Positions 33,718-43,763 of a stretch of DNA of 64,000 bases are shown piece by piece. Each line of letters starts with the position of its first letter. The first letter of the stretch is position 1. The stretch spans positions 2,142,001 through 2,206,000 of the forward strand of contig NZ_CP132910.1 of assembly GCF_030846775.1 (NCBI RefSeq). Direction: 5' to 3'. The DNA comes from Geothrix sp. 21YS21S-2. Lineage in GTDB: Bacteria > Acidobacteriota > Holophagae > Holophagales > Holophagaceae. A program made the position numbers and the translations under genes. The notes beneath the pieces were generated by a model, which saw only the letters and a program-made list of their open reading frames with translations, ran no database searches and was not told the origin of the DNA.

Positions 33718-34729
33718 GGAGGGCCATCGCCTTCTTCTGGCGTTTGACTTCCTTGCGGTAGACGCCCACGTTGCGGTTGTGCTCGGCCAGGCTGGGGGCG
33801 AAGGAGTGGCCGCCCCTGCCGGTGGCGACGAAATAGAGGTCCCTGCCCATCTGGGGGACCTTGGCGGCCTCGATGGCCGCGGCGCTGGGGATGGCGATGG
33901 GGGTGGGGGGCAGGCCGCCCACGGTGTAGGTGTTGAAGCGGCTGGCGCGGTGGATGTCCTCGGGGGTCGGGGCCGTGAACCGCAGGTCCCCGGAGGCCCA
34001 CCTCGCGTAGAGCGACGTGGGGTCGCACTGGAGACGCATGCCGATCTTCAGGCGCTGGGCGTAGACGCCGGCGACCTTGGTGAGCTCCTCGGGCAGGCGG
34101 GTCTCCTTTTCGGCAAGGCTGGCGAGGATGAGCGTCTGGTAGGGCGGCAGGGCACCTCCCTCCAGGCTTGGCAGCACCTTGTCCCGGAAGGCCTCGGCCA
34201 TGGCCAGGAGGATCTCCTCGGGCTCCTGGGCGTGGTTGACGCGGTAGGTGGCCGGGGCCAGCAGCCCCTCCAGGGTCTCCGCCTCGGGGAAGCCGGCCGT
34301 CTTCGCCAGGCGGGGGCTCTTCCACAGGGTCCAGAAGACGTCTTCGGGCACGAAGTCCCGGAGGCGGCGCTGGATCGCCCAGCCGTGGGCCCCCACGGGG
34401 AGGACGATGTTGGTGTAGTGGATGTCGGCCCGCTTGAGCTTTCCGGCCACGTCGGCCAGGGACGCCCGGGGTTCGATGGTGTACTCGCCCCGGATGAGCT
34501 GGAGCTTGCGGGCCCGGGCCCAGAGCTTGAAGAGGGCGGCGCTCCGGATGAGGCCGTCGCGCTCCATCTGGTCGGCCAGGGCGTCCACCGTGGTGCCCCG
34601 CTTCACCAGGAGCATGGACTGGGCGACCAGGGGACCCTGGCGCTTCCAGAGCCAGAGGCCCGACAGGGGCAGCAGGGCCAGGAGGGCCACTGCGGCGGCA
34701 AGACGGGTGGAAGTGCGGGATCGGGCCAT
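33710..34729 (-). CDS. mltG: Endolytic murein transglycosylase MltG
   Basis: A 339-residue inner-membrane protein with one N-terminal membrane segment (about 10-27) and a periplasmic YceG domain. The conserved features are recognisable: ETLEGLLAPATY, the ASLAEKET block with the catalytic Glu, LQCDPTSLYA, and FNTYTVGGLPPTPIAIPS near the C-terminus. MltG cuts nascent glycan strands and sets their length. LLAPATY replaces the usual YLFPDTY, a moderate divergence at a conserved site. It precedes tlyA in an operon. Confidence 0.93.
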   Translation of the reverse strand: MARSRTSTRLAAAVALLALLPLSGLWLWKRQGPLVAQSMLLVKRGTTVDALADQMERDGLIRSAALFKLWARARKLQLIRGEYTIEPRASLADVAGKLKRADIHYTNIVLPVGAHGWAIQRRLRDFVPEDVFWTLWKSPRLAKTAGFPEAETLEGLLAPATYRVNHAQEPEEILLAMAEAFRDKVLPSLEGGALPPYQTLILASLAEKETRLPEELTKVAGVYAQRLKIGMRLQCDPTSLYARWASGDLRFTAPTPEDIHRASRFNTYTVGGLPPTPIAIPSAAAIEAAKVPQMGRDLYFVATGRGGHSFAPSLAEHNRNVGVYRKEVKRQKKAMALHG

Positions 34730-34758
34730 GGTTCCAGCCTAGGAGGAAATCCGTCGCC

Positions 34759-36252
34759 ATGCCATGGAACCGGAGAGCGGGAGCGGGCATCTTGTTAATT
34801 TATGGATTATTTATGAATAATGCGTATCAGCGCCACATCGGCCCCTTTTCCGCAACCATGCTCATCGCCGGCTCCATGATCGGCAGCGGCATCTTCATCG
34901 TCCCCGCGGAAATGGTCCGTACCGGGGGCACGGGCGCCTTCCTTCTCCTGGCCTGGGGCCTCACGGCCGTCCTCACCCTCCTGGGGGCCCACTCCTACGG
35001 GGAGCTGGCGGGGATTTTCCCCACGGCGGGGGGCCCGTTCGTGTACCTGAAGGAGAGCTACGGGCGCCTGGTGGCCTTCCTCTATGGATGGACCACCTTC
35101 CTCATCATCGAGACCGGGGCCCTGGCCGCGGTGGCCATGGCCTTCGGGAAGTTCCTGGGGACCTTCCTGCCCGCCGTGAGCGAGACCCGTTACCTGGTGG
35201 GGCCCCTGGAGGTCCGGGCCCTGGAGGTGGTGCCGGGGATCGTGGTGGGCCCCTACCACCTGGGCCTGACCCCGGCCCGGTTGGCGGCCATCGGGGTCAT
35301 CGTCCTCCTGAGCGTGGTGAACGCCTATGGCGGGCGCATCGGGGTCTGGATCCAGAACGTCTTCACGGTGGCCAAGCTGGGCAGCCTGGCGGCCCTCATC
35401 CTCGTGGGGCTGCTGGCCGACGCCCCCGCCCACCCGCCCGGGGCGGCGGTCCCGGGCGCCCTGCCCTTCCTGGCCGCCCTGCTGGTGGTCCAGAGTGGCA
35501 GCCTGTTCTCGTCGGATTCCTGGAACTCGGTCACCTTCATCGCGTCGGAGATCCGGGAGCCCCGCAGGTCCATCCCCCTGGCCCTGCTGGTGGGCCCCCT
35601 CCTGGTGCTGGGCCTCTACCTCCTGGCCAACACCGTCTACCTCCGGATCCTGGGTCCCGGGGGGATCGCCTCGGCGCCGGGGGACCGGGTGGGCACCGCC
35701 ACCCTCAACGCCCTGTTCGGCCCGGCCGGGTCCCGCGCCATGGCCCTGGCCATCCTGGTCAGCACCTTCGGGTGCGCCAACGGCCTGGTGCTGGCCGGAT
35801 CCCGGCTCTACCAGACCCTGGCGGCCGACCGTCTGTTTTTCTCTTTGGCTGCCCGCCTGAACCGGTTCGGGGTTCCGGCCTGGGCCATGGGGTTCCAGGC
35901 GGCCTGGGCCTGCCTCCTCACCCTCACCGGGAGCTATGCCCAACTTCTTGAATTCTCCATGGTGGCCGCCACCCTCTTCTATGTATTGACAGTAGCCGGA
36001 ATCTTCGTGCTCCGATGGAAGCGGCCCACCCTGGAACGGCCGGTGAAGATCTTCGCCTATCCGTTCCCGCCCCTCATCTACCTGGCGGGCGCCCTCGCAT
36101 TCATCGCTGTTTTGCTTGTTTACCGCCCATCCTACACGTGGCCCGGCATGGCCCTGGTGCTCCTGGGGGTTCCCGTCTACCGGGTCGCATTCCGGGCAAA
36201 GCATACTTTCCAGACTATTTGTAAAAGAAGATGGTGGAATCACCAAAAATGA
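34759..36252 (+). CDS. APC-superfamily amino acid permease
   Basis: A 497-residue membrane protein with twelve hydrophobic segments. The first holds GSMIGSGIFIVPAEM, the hallmark substrate/Na site of the APC family; FPTAGGPFVYLKESYG follows shortly after. It transports an amino acid or amine; the specificity is not evident. Two starts are possible. The ATG at 34759 has AGGAGG twelve bases upstream; the ATG at 34813 gives a more typical short N-terminus (MNNAYQRHIGPFSATM) but has no ribosome site and lies in an AT-rich patch. It is divergent from mltG. Confidence 0.9.
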   Translation: MPWNRRAGAGILLIYGLFMNNAYQRHIGPFSATMLIAGSMIGSGIFIVPAEMVRTGGTGAFLLLAWGLTAVLTLLGAHSYGELAGIFPTAGGPFVYLKESYGRLVAFLYGWTTFLIIETGALAAVAMAFGKFLGTFLPAVSETRYLVGPLEVRALEVVPGIVVGPYHLGLTPARLAAIGVIVLLSVVNAYGGRIGVWIQNVFTVAKLGSLAALILVGLLADAPAHPPGAAVPGALPFLAALLVVQSGSLFSSDSWNSVTFIASEIREPRRSIPLALLVGPLLVLGLYLLANTVYLRILGPGGIASAPGDRVGTATLNALFGPAGSRAMALAILVSTFGCANGLVLAGSRLYQTLAADRLFFSLAARLNRFGVPAWAMGFQAAWACLLTLTGSYAQLLEFSMVAATLFYVLTVAGIFVLRWKRPTLERPVKIFAYPFPPLIYLAGALAFIAVLLVYRPSYTWPGMALVLLGVPVYRVAFRAKHTFQTICKRRWWNHQK

Positions 36253-36276
36253 ATTACTTTTCCTTGTGCATCGTGC

Positions 36277-36294
36277 CCCAATGAATTGATTGGG
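36277..36294. promoter_or_regulatory. Dyad in the leader of the polysaccharide locus
   Basis: CCCAAT-N6-ATTGGG is a perfect 6-bp inverted repeat in the 355-base gap (36253-36607) before the first polysaccharide gene. The gap is less GC-rich than its surroundings and contains no recognisable gene. A regulator of the polysaccharide operon could bind here; no protein is implied. Confidence 0.35.
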
Positions 36295-36607
36295 AGTCGT
36301 TGTTCATTTGACGCCCGCCCCTGGTGCCGGCCGGTTGCATCTATCCCCCGGGAGGCCCCTCGCCGCATCGCCGGGCAGACGGTGCACCAAAATACCGCTT
36401 GCCACAAAAGGTCTGGTATGAAGAATAATTCAAGACCTCCCTGTTGCACCCGAATCCGACAGGCCTCCCTTGCGACTCAATTGCTTCCGTTTTTCAACCC
36501 AATGCAGCCCCCGGATCCAGCAGGTTCACCGATGTCGCAACCAAATGGAAGACAGTTCTCGTCACATTCCCGAACGGCTCGTTCTTTGAAGTCCGGAGAT
36601 CCTAGCC

Positions 36608-38623
36608 ATGGCTGAAACCACCGACCCTCCCCAGGCTGAAGATGGACAGGCCGGCAACCGGTTCCTGAAGGGGCCTCACGTCCGCAAGGTCGTGAAGGTC
36701 GCCCTCGACACCTTTGTCGCTTGCCTAGGTTTCGTGGTGGCGTCAAGCGTCCTCCTGCAGGGCGTGAACTTCGGGCGCGGCATGGTCGCCTTCGTGCTCA
36801 TCGCCATGTTCATCAACCTGGGACTGCGGTTCCACACCCAGCACTACCGGGCCATGGACATCCACGACGCCCGATGGCTTGTCCTGGGCACCGCCACCCT
36901 TGCGGGCACCAACATGACCCTCTGCCTGGTGCGGGGCGGCTGGACGGACAATGTCCGCCCGGACGTGGTCCTGGGCGCCAGCCTCATCACCGGCATCCTT
37001 TGGGTGGTGGTGCGCATGGCGGCCCTGGCCATCCACCAGCGCCGCCATTCGCATCCGTCCGTGGTGCCCGGCGGGATGCTGGCCGAGCGGACCCTCATCA
37101 TCGGCGCGGGACGCGCGGGCGTCCTGCTCTGCCAGGAGCTGCGGGAGCATCCGCGCCTGCGCTGCAACGTGCTGGGCTTCATCGACGACGACCTGGAGAA
37201 GCAGGGGCTGAGAATCCTGGGCATCCCCGTCCTGGGCCCGACCACGCTCCTTCCGCTGATCATCCGCGAACAGAACGTCTCCCAGGTCATCCTGGGCATG
37301 GCGGGGGTGCGCGGAGCGCGGCTGCGTGAACTGTCCAAGATCGTCATGACCGAGGGCATCAAGCTCAAGACCGTCCCCGGCATCATGGACCTCGTGGGCG
37401 ACCGGCCCTGGAAGCCCGAGGTGCGGGACATCGCCATCGAGGACCTGCTGCGCCGGGATCCCATCACCCTCGACACGGAGGCCATCCGGAAGGCCCTGGA
37501 CAACCAGGTGGTCCTCATCACCGGCGCGGGCGGTTCCATTGGAAGCGAACTGGCCCGGCGGGTGGCCGACATCCACCCCGGCAAGCTCGTGCTGCTGGGC
37601 CGCGGCGAGAACAGCCTCTGGGAGGTGCAGCGGCAGCTGGTCAACCTCTTCCCGAACCAGGAAGTGGAGATCGCCCTGTGCGACATCCGCAACCCCGCCC
37701 GCCTCCACCAGGTATTCGAGAAGTGGCGGCCCCGGGTCGTCCTGCACGCCGCCGCCCACAAGCATGTGCCGTTCCTGGAGGCCAACCCCGAGGAGGCCAT
37801 CGAGAACAACATCTTCGGCACCCGCAACGTCATCGAGGCCGCCAAGGCCTGCGGCACGCGGATCTTCGTGAACGTCTCCACCGACAAGGCCGTCAATCCG
37901 GTGAACATGCTGGGGGCCTCCAAGGCCGTGGGCGAGCTCCTGGTGGCCCGGGCCGCGATCGAGTGCCCCGGCTCCAAGTTCGTGAGCGTGCGGTTCGGCA
38001 ACGTCCTGGGCAGCCGCGGCAGCGTGATCCCCCTTTTCCGGGACCAGATCCGGGGCGGCGGACCCGTCACCATCACCCACCCGGACATGGTGCGCTACTT
38101 CATGACCATCCCCGAGGCGGCCCAACTGGTCCTCCAGGCGGGCATCCTGGGCGACACGGGCAAGGTCTTCGCCCTGGACATGGGCGAACCCGTGCACATC
38201 GTCAACCTGGCCGAGGAAATGGTCCGCCTGTCCGGGTTCTCCCCGGGGGTGGACGTGGACATCCGCTTCACGGGGGTCCGGCCCGGCGAGAAGCTGGTGG
38301 AGGAGCTCTTCACCGAAGGCCGCGTATCCCGCACCACCGTCCATCCCAAGGTCTTTGAGGCCAAGGAGTTCCCTGTGGATCCCGAACGGCTGCGGGAGGG
38401 GCTCGCCGTCTTGCGGGAGATCCTGGACGGCGAAGGCGAGACCTGCTACCCGAAAATGCTCCGGTGCTTCATGGAGCTGATTCCCACCTTCCAGCCCTCC
38501 CCCCACGGCCTCGGCCGGTACCTCGATGCCGAGGCGACGCCGGTCAACGGGAAAATCGTGGCGCCCGCCGCCCCGATCGATTTCAGGTCTCCGGAAACCC
38601 TGGGCCTTCGCGCTTACATCTGA
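36608..38623 (+). CDS. UDP-sugar 4,6-dehydratase, WbpM/PglF/CapD type
   Basis: A 671-residue membrane-anchored nucleotide sugar dehydratase. The N-terminal third has several hydrophobic segments (about 25-140) and a first nucleotide-binding unit. The catalytic SDR domain (about 295-600) starts VVLITGAGGSIGSELARR, with HAAAHKHVPFLE and NVSTDKAVNPVN, where the SxDK-type region replaces the usual YxxxK. This matches WbpM and PglF, which convert UDP-GlcNAc to its 4-keto-6-deoxy form. It opens the polysaccharide locus. With the DegT aminotransferase at 46569 it would yield a 4-amino-4,6-dideoxy sugar. Confidence 0.9.
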   Translation: MAETTDPPQAEDGQAGNRFLKGPHVRKVVKVALDTFVACLGFVVASSVLLQGVNFGRGMVAFVLIAMFINLGLRFHTQHYRAMDIHDARWLVLGTATLAGTNMTLCLVRGGWTDNVRPDVVLGASLITGILWVVVRMAALAIHQRRHSHPSVVPGGMLAERTLIIGAGRAGVLLCQELREHPRLRCNVLGFIDDDLEKQGLRILGIPVLGPTTLLPLIIREQNVSQVILGMAGVRGARLRELSKIVMTEGIKLKTVPGIMDLVGDRPWKPEVRDIAIEDLLRRDPITLDTEAIRKALDNQVVLITGAGGSIGSELARRVADIHPGKLVLLGRGENSLWEVQRQLVNLFPNQEVEIALCDIRNPARLHQVFEKWRPRVVLHAAAHKHVPFLEANPEEAIENNIFGTRNVIEAAKACGTRIFVNVSTDKAVNPVNMLGASKAVGELLVARAAIECPGSKFVSVRFGNVLGSRGSVIPLFRDQIRGGGPVTITHPDMVRYFMTIPEAAQLVLQAGILGDTGKVFALDMGEPVHIVNLAEEMVRLSGFSPGVDVDIRFTGVRPGEKLVEELFTEGRVSRTTVHPKVFEAKEFPVDPERLREGLAVLREILDGEGETCYPKMLRCFMELIPTFQPSPHGLGRYLDAEATPVNGKIVAPAAPIDFRSPETLGLRAYI

Positions 38624-38679
38624 TGGCATACTAGAAACCACAACAATCCACCTGGCCGTTTTTTTCTTTGGAGCGCATC

Positions 38680-39852
38680 GTGTTGCGAACCCTGGGGCAC
38701 GCTCAAGTTCCTTCATCCATTCCGGTCCGGGTGGCCCCCCTGAGGTTCCGCCTCGGCCTGGGACTGCTGGCCCTGACGCTTCTGGCCGGTTGCCAGGCTC
38801 CGGGCATGAAGCTCACCTCCCGGCCCAACAGCCATGAGCGGCCCGAGGATGTGGGAGGTCTTGCCGTCACGCTGCATCCCGTATCGCCGGAACTGGTCAA
38901 CCGTCAGGCCGCGCGCCCCGCGGTCCCGGTGGATCTCTCGGCCCTCGTGTCCGATCGGGCCCAGGTCTATCACGTGGGTTCCCAGGACGTGCTGCTCGTG
39001 ACGGTGTGGGATCACCCCGAGATCTCCCTCCCCATGGGGCCCAACCGCACCGACACCTCGTACGGCAACCTCGTGGACGAGGAGGGGTACATCTTCTTCC
39101 CCTACGTGGGCAAGCTGAAGGTCCAGGGCATGACCATCAGCCAGGTCCGCGACGCCCTCACCACCCAGCTGGCCAAGTCGCTGCGCAATCCCCAGGTGGA
39201 CGTGAAGGTCCTGGTCTACCGTTCCCAGAAGGTCTACGTGGGCGGCGAGGTGCGGAACCCGGCCATCTACCCCGTTACGGACGTCCCCTTCACCCTCGCC
39301 GAGGCCATCAATCGGGCCGGCGGCTTGCTGCCCGCCGCGGATGACAGCCGCATGGTGCTGACCCGGGGCTCGAAGTCCTGGATGCTCAATTTCCAGGCCC
39401 TCATGGCCATGGGCAATGCCTCTGGGCAGATCCTGCTCCAGGACGGCGACTCCCTGCAGATCCCCAACGCCAGCGAGGAACCGGTGTACCTCATGGGTGA
39501 ACTCATGCGGCCGGGCAACATCCCCCTCGTCCACGGCAAGCTCAGCCTTGCCAAGGCCATTTCCGAAGTGGGCGGAATCCAGGTCAGCAGCGCGGACGCG
39601 ACCTCCATCTACGTCATCCGTTCCGCCGGTGCGGCCAACAAGGTGGACGTCTTCCACCTGGACGCCCGCAACCCCGCCTCCATGATCCTGGCCGACAAGT
39701 TCGCCCTGAATCCCAGGGACATCGTCTACGTCGACGCCGGCACGCTGGTGCGGTTCAGCCGCGTGATGAACCTGCTCATGCCCACCATCAACGCCGTCAC
39801 GGCCGGGGCCTCCACCGGGGCGCAGGTCTACTATTTCAAGAAGCGCCTCTAG
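38680..39852 (+). CDS. wza: Wza-type polysaccharide export lipoprotein
   Basis: A 390-residue outer-membrane polysaccharide export protein. A GTG start is chosen because GGAG lies six bases upstream. The N-terminus carries a signal sequence and lipobox LLAGC (Cys near residue 38). A poly-export domain (about 85-180, including VGSQDVLLVTVWDHPE and DEEGYIFFPYVGKLKVQG) is followed by two SLBB domains (about 185-350, for example VYVGGEVRNPAIYPV and VYLMGELMRPGNIPLV). The last residues end in an amphipathic helix as in Wza. It should form the export channel paired with the Wzc protein downstream. Confidence 0.92.
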   Translation: MLRTLGHAQVPSSIPVRVAPLRFRLGLGLLALTLLAGCQAPGMKLTSRPNSHERPEDVGGLAVTLHPVSPELVNRQAARPAVPVDLSALVSDRAQVYHVGSQDVLLVTVWDHPEISLPMGPNRTDTSYGNLVDEEGYIFFPYVGKLKVQGMTISQVRDALTTQLAKSLRNPQVDVKVLVYRSQKVYVGGEVRNPAIYPVTDVPFTLAEAINRAGGLLPAADDSRMVLTRGSKSWMLNFQALMAMGNASGQILLQDGDSLQIPNASEEPVYLMGELMRPGNIPLVHGKLSLAKAISEVGGIQVSSADATSIYVIRSAGAANKVDVFHLDARNPASMILADKFALNPRDIVYVDAGTLVRFSRVMNLLMPTINAVTAGASTGAQVYYFKKRL

Positions 39853-39871
39853 GCGAACGATCCACCCGGCC

Positions 39872-40378
39872 ATGCCCGCCCCAACATCCTCCAAAGGTCG
39901 TCTCCTGAATTCACCCCTTTTGATCGAGTCCATTCTCGTAGTCTGCGACGGCAACCATTGTCGAAGCCCCATGGCGGAGGCCCTGCTCAAGGCCGGCGCG
40001 GGGGAGGGGCTGACCATCGGGTCCGCCGGACTCGGGGCCCTGGAGGACTACCCTGCCGATCCGGAAGCGGCCCGGCTGATGGCAGCCGAGGGCCTGGACA
40101 TCGGGAGCCACCGGGGCAGGCACTTCACTCCTGCCCTCGCGCTGGAGACGGATCTCATCCTCGTCATGGACGAACGCCAGAAAAAGGACTGCGAGAGAAG
40201 GGTCCCCAGCGCCCATGGGCGCATCTTCCTCCTCGGGCACTGGCGGCCGTCCCCCGATCGGGAAATTCCGGATCCGTTCCGGAAGGGGCCCGACGTCTTC
40301 CTGCAGGTTCTCAAGCAAATTCGCCAGTCCGTCGACGACTGGCTGATTCACGTGGTTCCCAAGCAAAGGTCTTCATGA
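39872..40378 (+). CDS. wzb: Low-molecular-weight protein tyrosine phosphatase (Wzb)
   Basis: A 168-residue phosphatase. The P-loop VCDGNHCRS (Cys-X5-Arg-Ser) lies near residue 24-32, and the general acid Asp is in the IPDPF block near 130. Wzb removes phosphate from the tyrosine cluster of Wzc, cycling polymer export. The P-loop has Asp-Gly-Asn-His where most relatives have Val/Thr-Gly-Asn-Ile/Leu. The start is uncertain because no clear ribosome site precedes the ATG; a shorter start at the TTG before IESILV is possible. Its stop overlaps the wzc start by four bases. Confidence 0.9.
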   Translation: MPAPTSSKGRLLNSPLLIESILVVCDGNHCRSPMAEALLKAGAGEGLTIGSAGLGALEDYPADPEAARLMAAEGLDIGSHRGRHFTPALALETDLILVMDERQKKDCERRVPSAHGRIFLLGHWRPSPDREIPDPFRKGPDVFLQVLKQIRQSVDDWLIHVVPKQRSS

Positions 40379-42615
40379 ACAACGCCTCCGCCCCCAACCC
40401 CAACAGGCCCCCCTTTTCCCAAGTGGGGGTTCCAGCTCCCCTGGCCGCCCAGGACAAGGCGGATGAATTCAACTTGAGCGAGGTTTTCGCCAACCTGTGG
40501 GAGGGGCGGTACCTGATTCTGGGTTCAGTGTTCCTCTTTGGGGCCGTGGGGCTCCTCTATGTCCTTTCGGCCACCCCCATCTACCAGGTCGAAGGCCTCC
40601 TGCAGACGGAAACGGCCAAGAGCTACAGCACCCAGACCGCGGAATTCACCAAGATGGAAGGGGTCTTCGCCCAGACGACCGTGGCCCAGGGCGAAATCGA
40701 GATCGTCAAGAGCAACCTCGTGCTCGGCCGGGTCGTGACCAACCTGGGCCTGGACATCCAAGCCGCGCCCGTGCTCACCCCCCTGGTGGGCAAGCTCCTC
40801 AACCGGAACCCCCTCACCCGGCCGAAAGTGGAGGTGACCTCCTTCGAAGTGCCGGACAAAGCCAGGGGGACCCTTTTCAAGCTGACCGCCCTGGCAGGGG
40901 GACTCTACCGGTGGAGCGGCCCGGATGGTTCCGTCCTGGCTGAAGGCAAGCCCGGCGAGCGGTTGAGCGCCACCTGGAATGGCTGGCCGATGAAGCTGAA
41001 GGTGCGCACCCTCCGCGGGAAGCCGGGCCAGGAGTTCTCCCTCTCCATGCGCCCCACGGTGGACGCCATCAACAGCCTCCGGCTCGGCCTCATGGTGGAG
41101 GAACGGGGGAAGAATGCCAACCAGTCGTCCAACCTCCTCGGCCTCTCCCTGACGGATCCCGACCCCGACCAGGCAGCCCTGATCCTGAATGAGATCCTCA
41201 ACCAGTACGTTCGCCAGACGATTGAACGCAAATCCGGCGACTCTTCCAAGGCTCTCATCCTCCTCCAGAATCAGCGACCCGCCCTCCAGGCCCAGCTCTC
41301 CGAAGCGGAGAGCCGATTGAACGACTACCGCCGTCAGAACGGCGCCCTGGACCTGGCCAGGGAGGGTGAGGTGTTCCTCCAGCAGGGCGCGTCCCTGGAG
41401 GCCCAGATCTCGACCCTGAAGCAGCGGCGGCAGGAACTCCTCAGGACCTATACGGAGCATTCCGACCTCGTCACGACCACCGACCAGCAGATCGCCCATC
41501 TCCAGCAGGAACTGTCCCGCACTTCCGGCAGGGTGTCCGCCCTCCCCAAGGCCCAGCAGGAAATCGTCCGGCTGACGCGGGATGCCCAGGTGAAGTCCGA
41601 AATGTACACCTCCCTGCTCACCAGCATCCAGCAGCTCCAGAACACCCTGGCAGGATCCGTAGGCAACGCCCGGGTGGTGGACTACGCCATTCCGCCCTTC
41701 GACTCCATCGCCCCCAGGAAGAAGGTCCTGATGGTCCTTTTCCTGTTCATCGGAACCACGGTCGGAGTGGGAATGGCCATCATCCGCCGGCTCATGCGCA
41801 GGGGGGTCGAGGACCACAGGATCATCGAGGCCAAGCTGGGCCTCCCGATCCTGGTGACCATCCCCCACTCGGAGTCCCAGGATAACTTCAACCGGGCCAT
41901 CCGGAGGCACGCCCAGGGCACCCACCTGCTGGCCATGGGGGAACCCGAGGACATCGCCACGGAGAGCATGCGGAGCCTGCGCACCGTCCTGCATTTCATG
42001 ATGGAGGACGTCACCAACCGCATCGTGCTGATCACCGGCCCTTCCCCCGAGGTGGGCAAGTCCTTCGTGAGCACCAACCTTGCCGCCGTCCTGGCCCAGG
42101 GAGGAGCCAAGGTGCTGCTGGTGGACGCAGATCTGCGGCGAGGCAACCTGCACCGCACGTTCGGAATCAAGGGGCGGGCGGGAGGCTTGTCGGAGGCCCT
42201 GACGGGGCGCGCCGACTGGAAGACCCTCCTCAAGACCACGCCCATTCCGGGGCTCAGCCTTCTCAGCACAGGCGTTCTGCCGCCGGACCCCCTGGTCCTG
42301 CTCATGTCCCCTTCCTTCTCCGAGTTCATGGGGCAGGTCTCGGAGGCCTTCGATTTTGTCATCGTGGATGCCCCGCCGATCCTCCCGGTGAGCGACGCAA
42401 TCGTCCTGGGGTCCAAGGCGGACACCATCCTGCTGGTGGCCAAATACGGCAAGCATCCCCTGGAGGAGATCCAGACCTGCCAGAACCGCCTGCGGCACCT
42501 GGAGGGCAAGCTGAAGGGGTGCCTCTTCAATGACATAAAGCTGGTCAAGGTTGGCGGGCTTTATGGCTACTACAAATACGAATTCGACTACAAGTACGAG
42601 AGGGGCGGCTCCTAG
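40375..42615 (+). CDS. wzc: Wzc-type polysaccharide co-polymerase and BY-kinase
   Basis: A 746-residue inner-membrane protein. Two membrane segments (about 46-66 and 440-460) flank a long periplasmic domain with coiled-coil sequence (about 300-400). The cytoplasmic kinase domain has Walker A GPSPEVGKS (555-563), Walker A' LLVDADLRRG and Walker B FVIVDAPP near 661-668. A tyrosine-rich tail follows (YGYYKYEFDYKYE), the autophosphorylation cluster. Wzc controls chain length and export with Wza and is reset by Wzb. All three genes are contiguous. Confidence 0.95.
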   Translation: MNNASAPNPNRPPFSQVGVPAPLAAQDKADEFNLSEVFANLWEGRYLILGSVFLFGAVGLLYVLSATPIYQVEGLLQTETAKSYSTQTAEFTKMEGVFAQTTVAQGEIEIVKSNLVLGRVVTNLGLDIQAAPVLTPLVGKLLNRNPLTRPKVEVTSFEVPDKARGTLFKLTALAGGLYRWSGPDGSVLAEGKPGERLSATWNGWPMKLKVRTLRGKPGQEFSLSMRPTVDAINSLRLGLMVEERGKNANQSSNLLGLSLTDPDPDQAALILNEILNQYVRQTIERKSGDSSKALILLQNQRPALQAQLSEAESRLNDYRRQNGALDLAREGEVFLQQGASLEAQISTLKQRRQELLRTYTEHSDLVTTTDQQIAHLQQELSRTSGRVSALPKAQQEIVRLTRDAQVKSEMYTSLLTSIQQLQNTLAGSVGNARVVDYAIPPFDSIAPRKKVLMVLFLFIGTTVGVGMAIIRRLMRRGVEDHRIIEAKLGLPILVTIPHSESQDNFNRAIRRHAQGTHLLAMGEPEDIATESMRSLRTVLHFMMEDVTNRIVLITGPSPEVGKSFVSTNLAAVLAQGGAKVLLVDADLRRGNLHRTFGIKGRAGGLSEALTGRADWKTLLKTTPIPGLSLLSTGVLPPDPLVLLMSPSFSEFMGQVSEAFDFVIVDAPPILPVSDAIVLGSKADTILLVAKYGKHPLEEIQTCQNRLRHLEGKLKGCLFNDIKLVKVGGLYGYYKYEFDYKYERGGS

Positions 42616-43763
42616 AGGAGGGAGGCCAGCAGGTTCTCGGTGTTCCGGGCCAGGGCTTCCGTGCTGTAGACGGAGCAGACCCGCGCCCGCGCGGCGGCAG
42701 CCCGGGCCGCTTTCAACGGCGCGGACTCGGCAAGGAGGATGGAGGCGGCTTCGGCCAGGGCGCCGGGGTCGCCCATGTCCACCACCAGTCCCGTGTCCCC
42801 CACCAGGGCCTCGGCATCTCCGGCTCGGGTCGTCACGCACGGGACGCCGCAGGCCATGGCCTCCCCGAGGACATTGGGGAAGCCCTCGTCGGTGGACGCC
42901 AGGATCAGCAGCGAAAGGGCATTGTAGGCGCTCTTCATATCCTGGCAGACGCCTGGCCAGTGCACCCGTTCGCCTATCCCCAGGGACCCGGCCAGGTCCC
43001 TCAGGGTGCGGGCATAGGGCTCAGGGGCATTCCCCACGCAAACGAACCGGGCGGTGGGCCATTTCGTCGCAATCCGGGCGGCCGCGCGCAGAAAGGTGGG
43101 ATGGTCCTTCACCGGGTCCAGGCGGCCGACAATGCCCACCAGGGGCACCTCCCCGGGGATGCCCCAGGCCTCCCGCCGCTGCGCCCCCGCGCCCGGGTCG
43201 GGCCGGAAGGTCTCCACATCGAAGCCGTTGGGCACGACCCCCATGCGCGGTGCCCGCATTCCGAACTGCGCGTGGTTGCGAAGTCCGGCCTCGGAGTTGA
43301 AGATGACCAGATCCGTGAAGGGCGAGAGGTAGACCATGACCTCCTGGAGGATACGGGAGATCCGGTCCATCTTGGACAGGTCGGCGCTGGTTCGGCGGAT
43401 GCCCCAGACGACCCGCTTCCGGGAAAGGCTCCCAATGAGCAGGACGGGCAGATTCCCTTCCATGTATCCGTGGAGGATATGGGGGTCGAACCGCTGTACC
43501 AGCCGATGGAGGCGAAGCAGGGAGGACCCGTAGCCCAGGGGGCCCCTCCGCTTGTGCAGGCTTAGCAGGGTGACCCCGGGGATTGCGCTCATCTCCCGGT
43601 AGAACCCGGCTTTCGACTCGTCCGTTTGATCGTACGTCACCACCACCTGGACTTCGAAATGGTCCCGGTCGAGTGAGCGAACCAGCTCCAGGAGCTGCCT
43701 TTCGGCTCCCCCGGGGTTCAACGAATTGATGAGGAAAAGCAGCCGGGGCCGTTCCCGACTCAT
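42612..43763 (-). CDS. GT4-family glycosyltransferase
   Basis: A 383-residue GT-B fold transferase. The N-terminal INSLNPGGAERQLLELV and the C-terminal LASTDEGFPNVLGEAMACGVPCV (EX7E) mark the GT4 family. It is encoded opposite to wzc, overlapping its end by four bases, and its start overlaps the next minus-strand gene by four bases. It likely adds one sugar in the polysaccharide repeat or its lipid-linked precursor; donor and acceptor are unknown. Confidence 0.9.
   Translation of the reverse strand: MSRERPRLLFLINSLNPGGAERQLLELVRSLDRDHFEVQVVVTYDQTDESKAGFYREMSAIPGVTLLSLHKRRGPLGYGSSLLRLHRLVQRFDPHILHGYMEGNLPVLLIGSLSRKRVVWGIRRTSADLSKMDRISRILQEVMVYLSPFTDLVIFNSEAGLRNHAQFGMRAPRMGVVPNGFDVETFRPDPGAGAQRREAWGIPGEVPLVGIVGRLDPVKDHPTFLRAAARIATKWPTARFVCVGNAPEPYARTLRDLAGSLGIGERVHWPGVCQDMKSAYNALSLLILASTDEGFPNVLGEAMACGVPCVTTRAGDAEALVGDTGLVVDMGDPGALAEAASILLAESAPLKAARAAAARARVCSVYSTEALARNTENLLASLL

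Noticed and set aside
34813-34815. Alternative ATG for the APC permease
   Set aside because: It would give a neat N-terminus but has no ribosome site; the ATG at 34759 has AGGAGG upstream, so it was kept, with the doubt noted.
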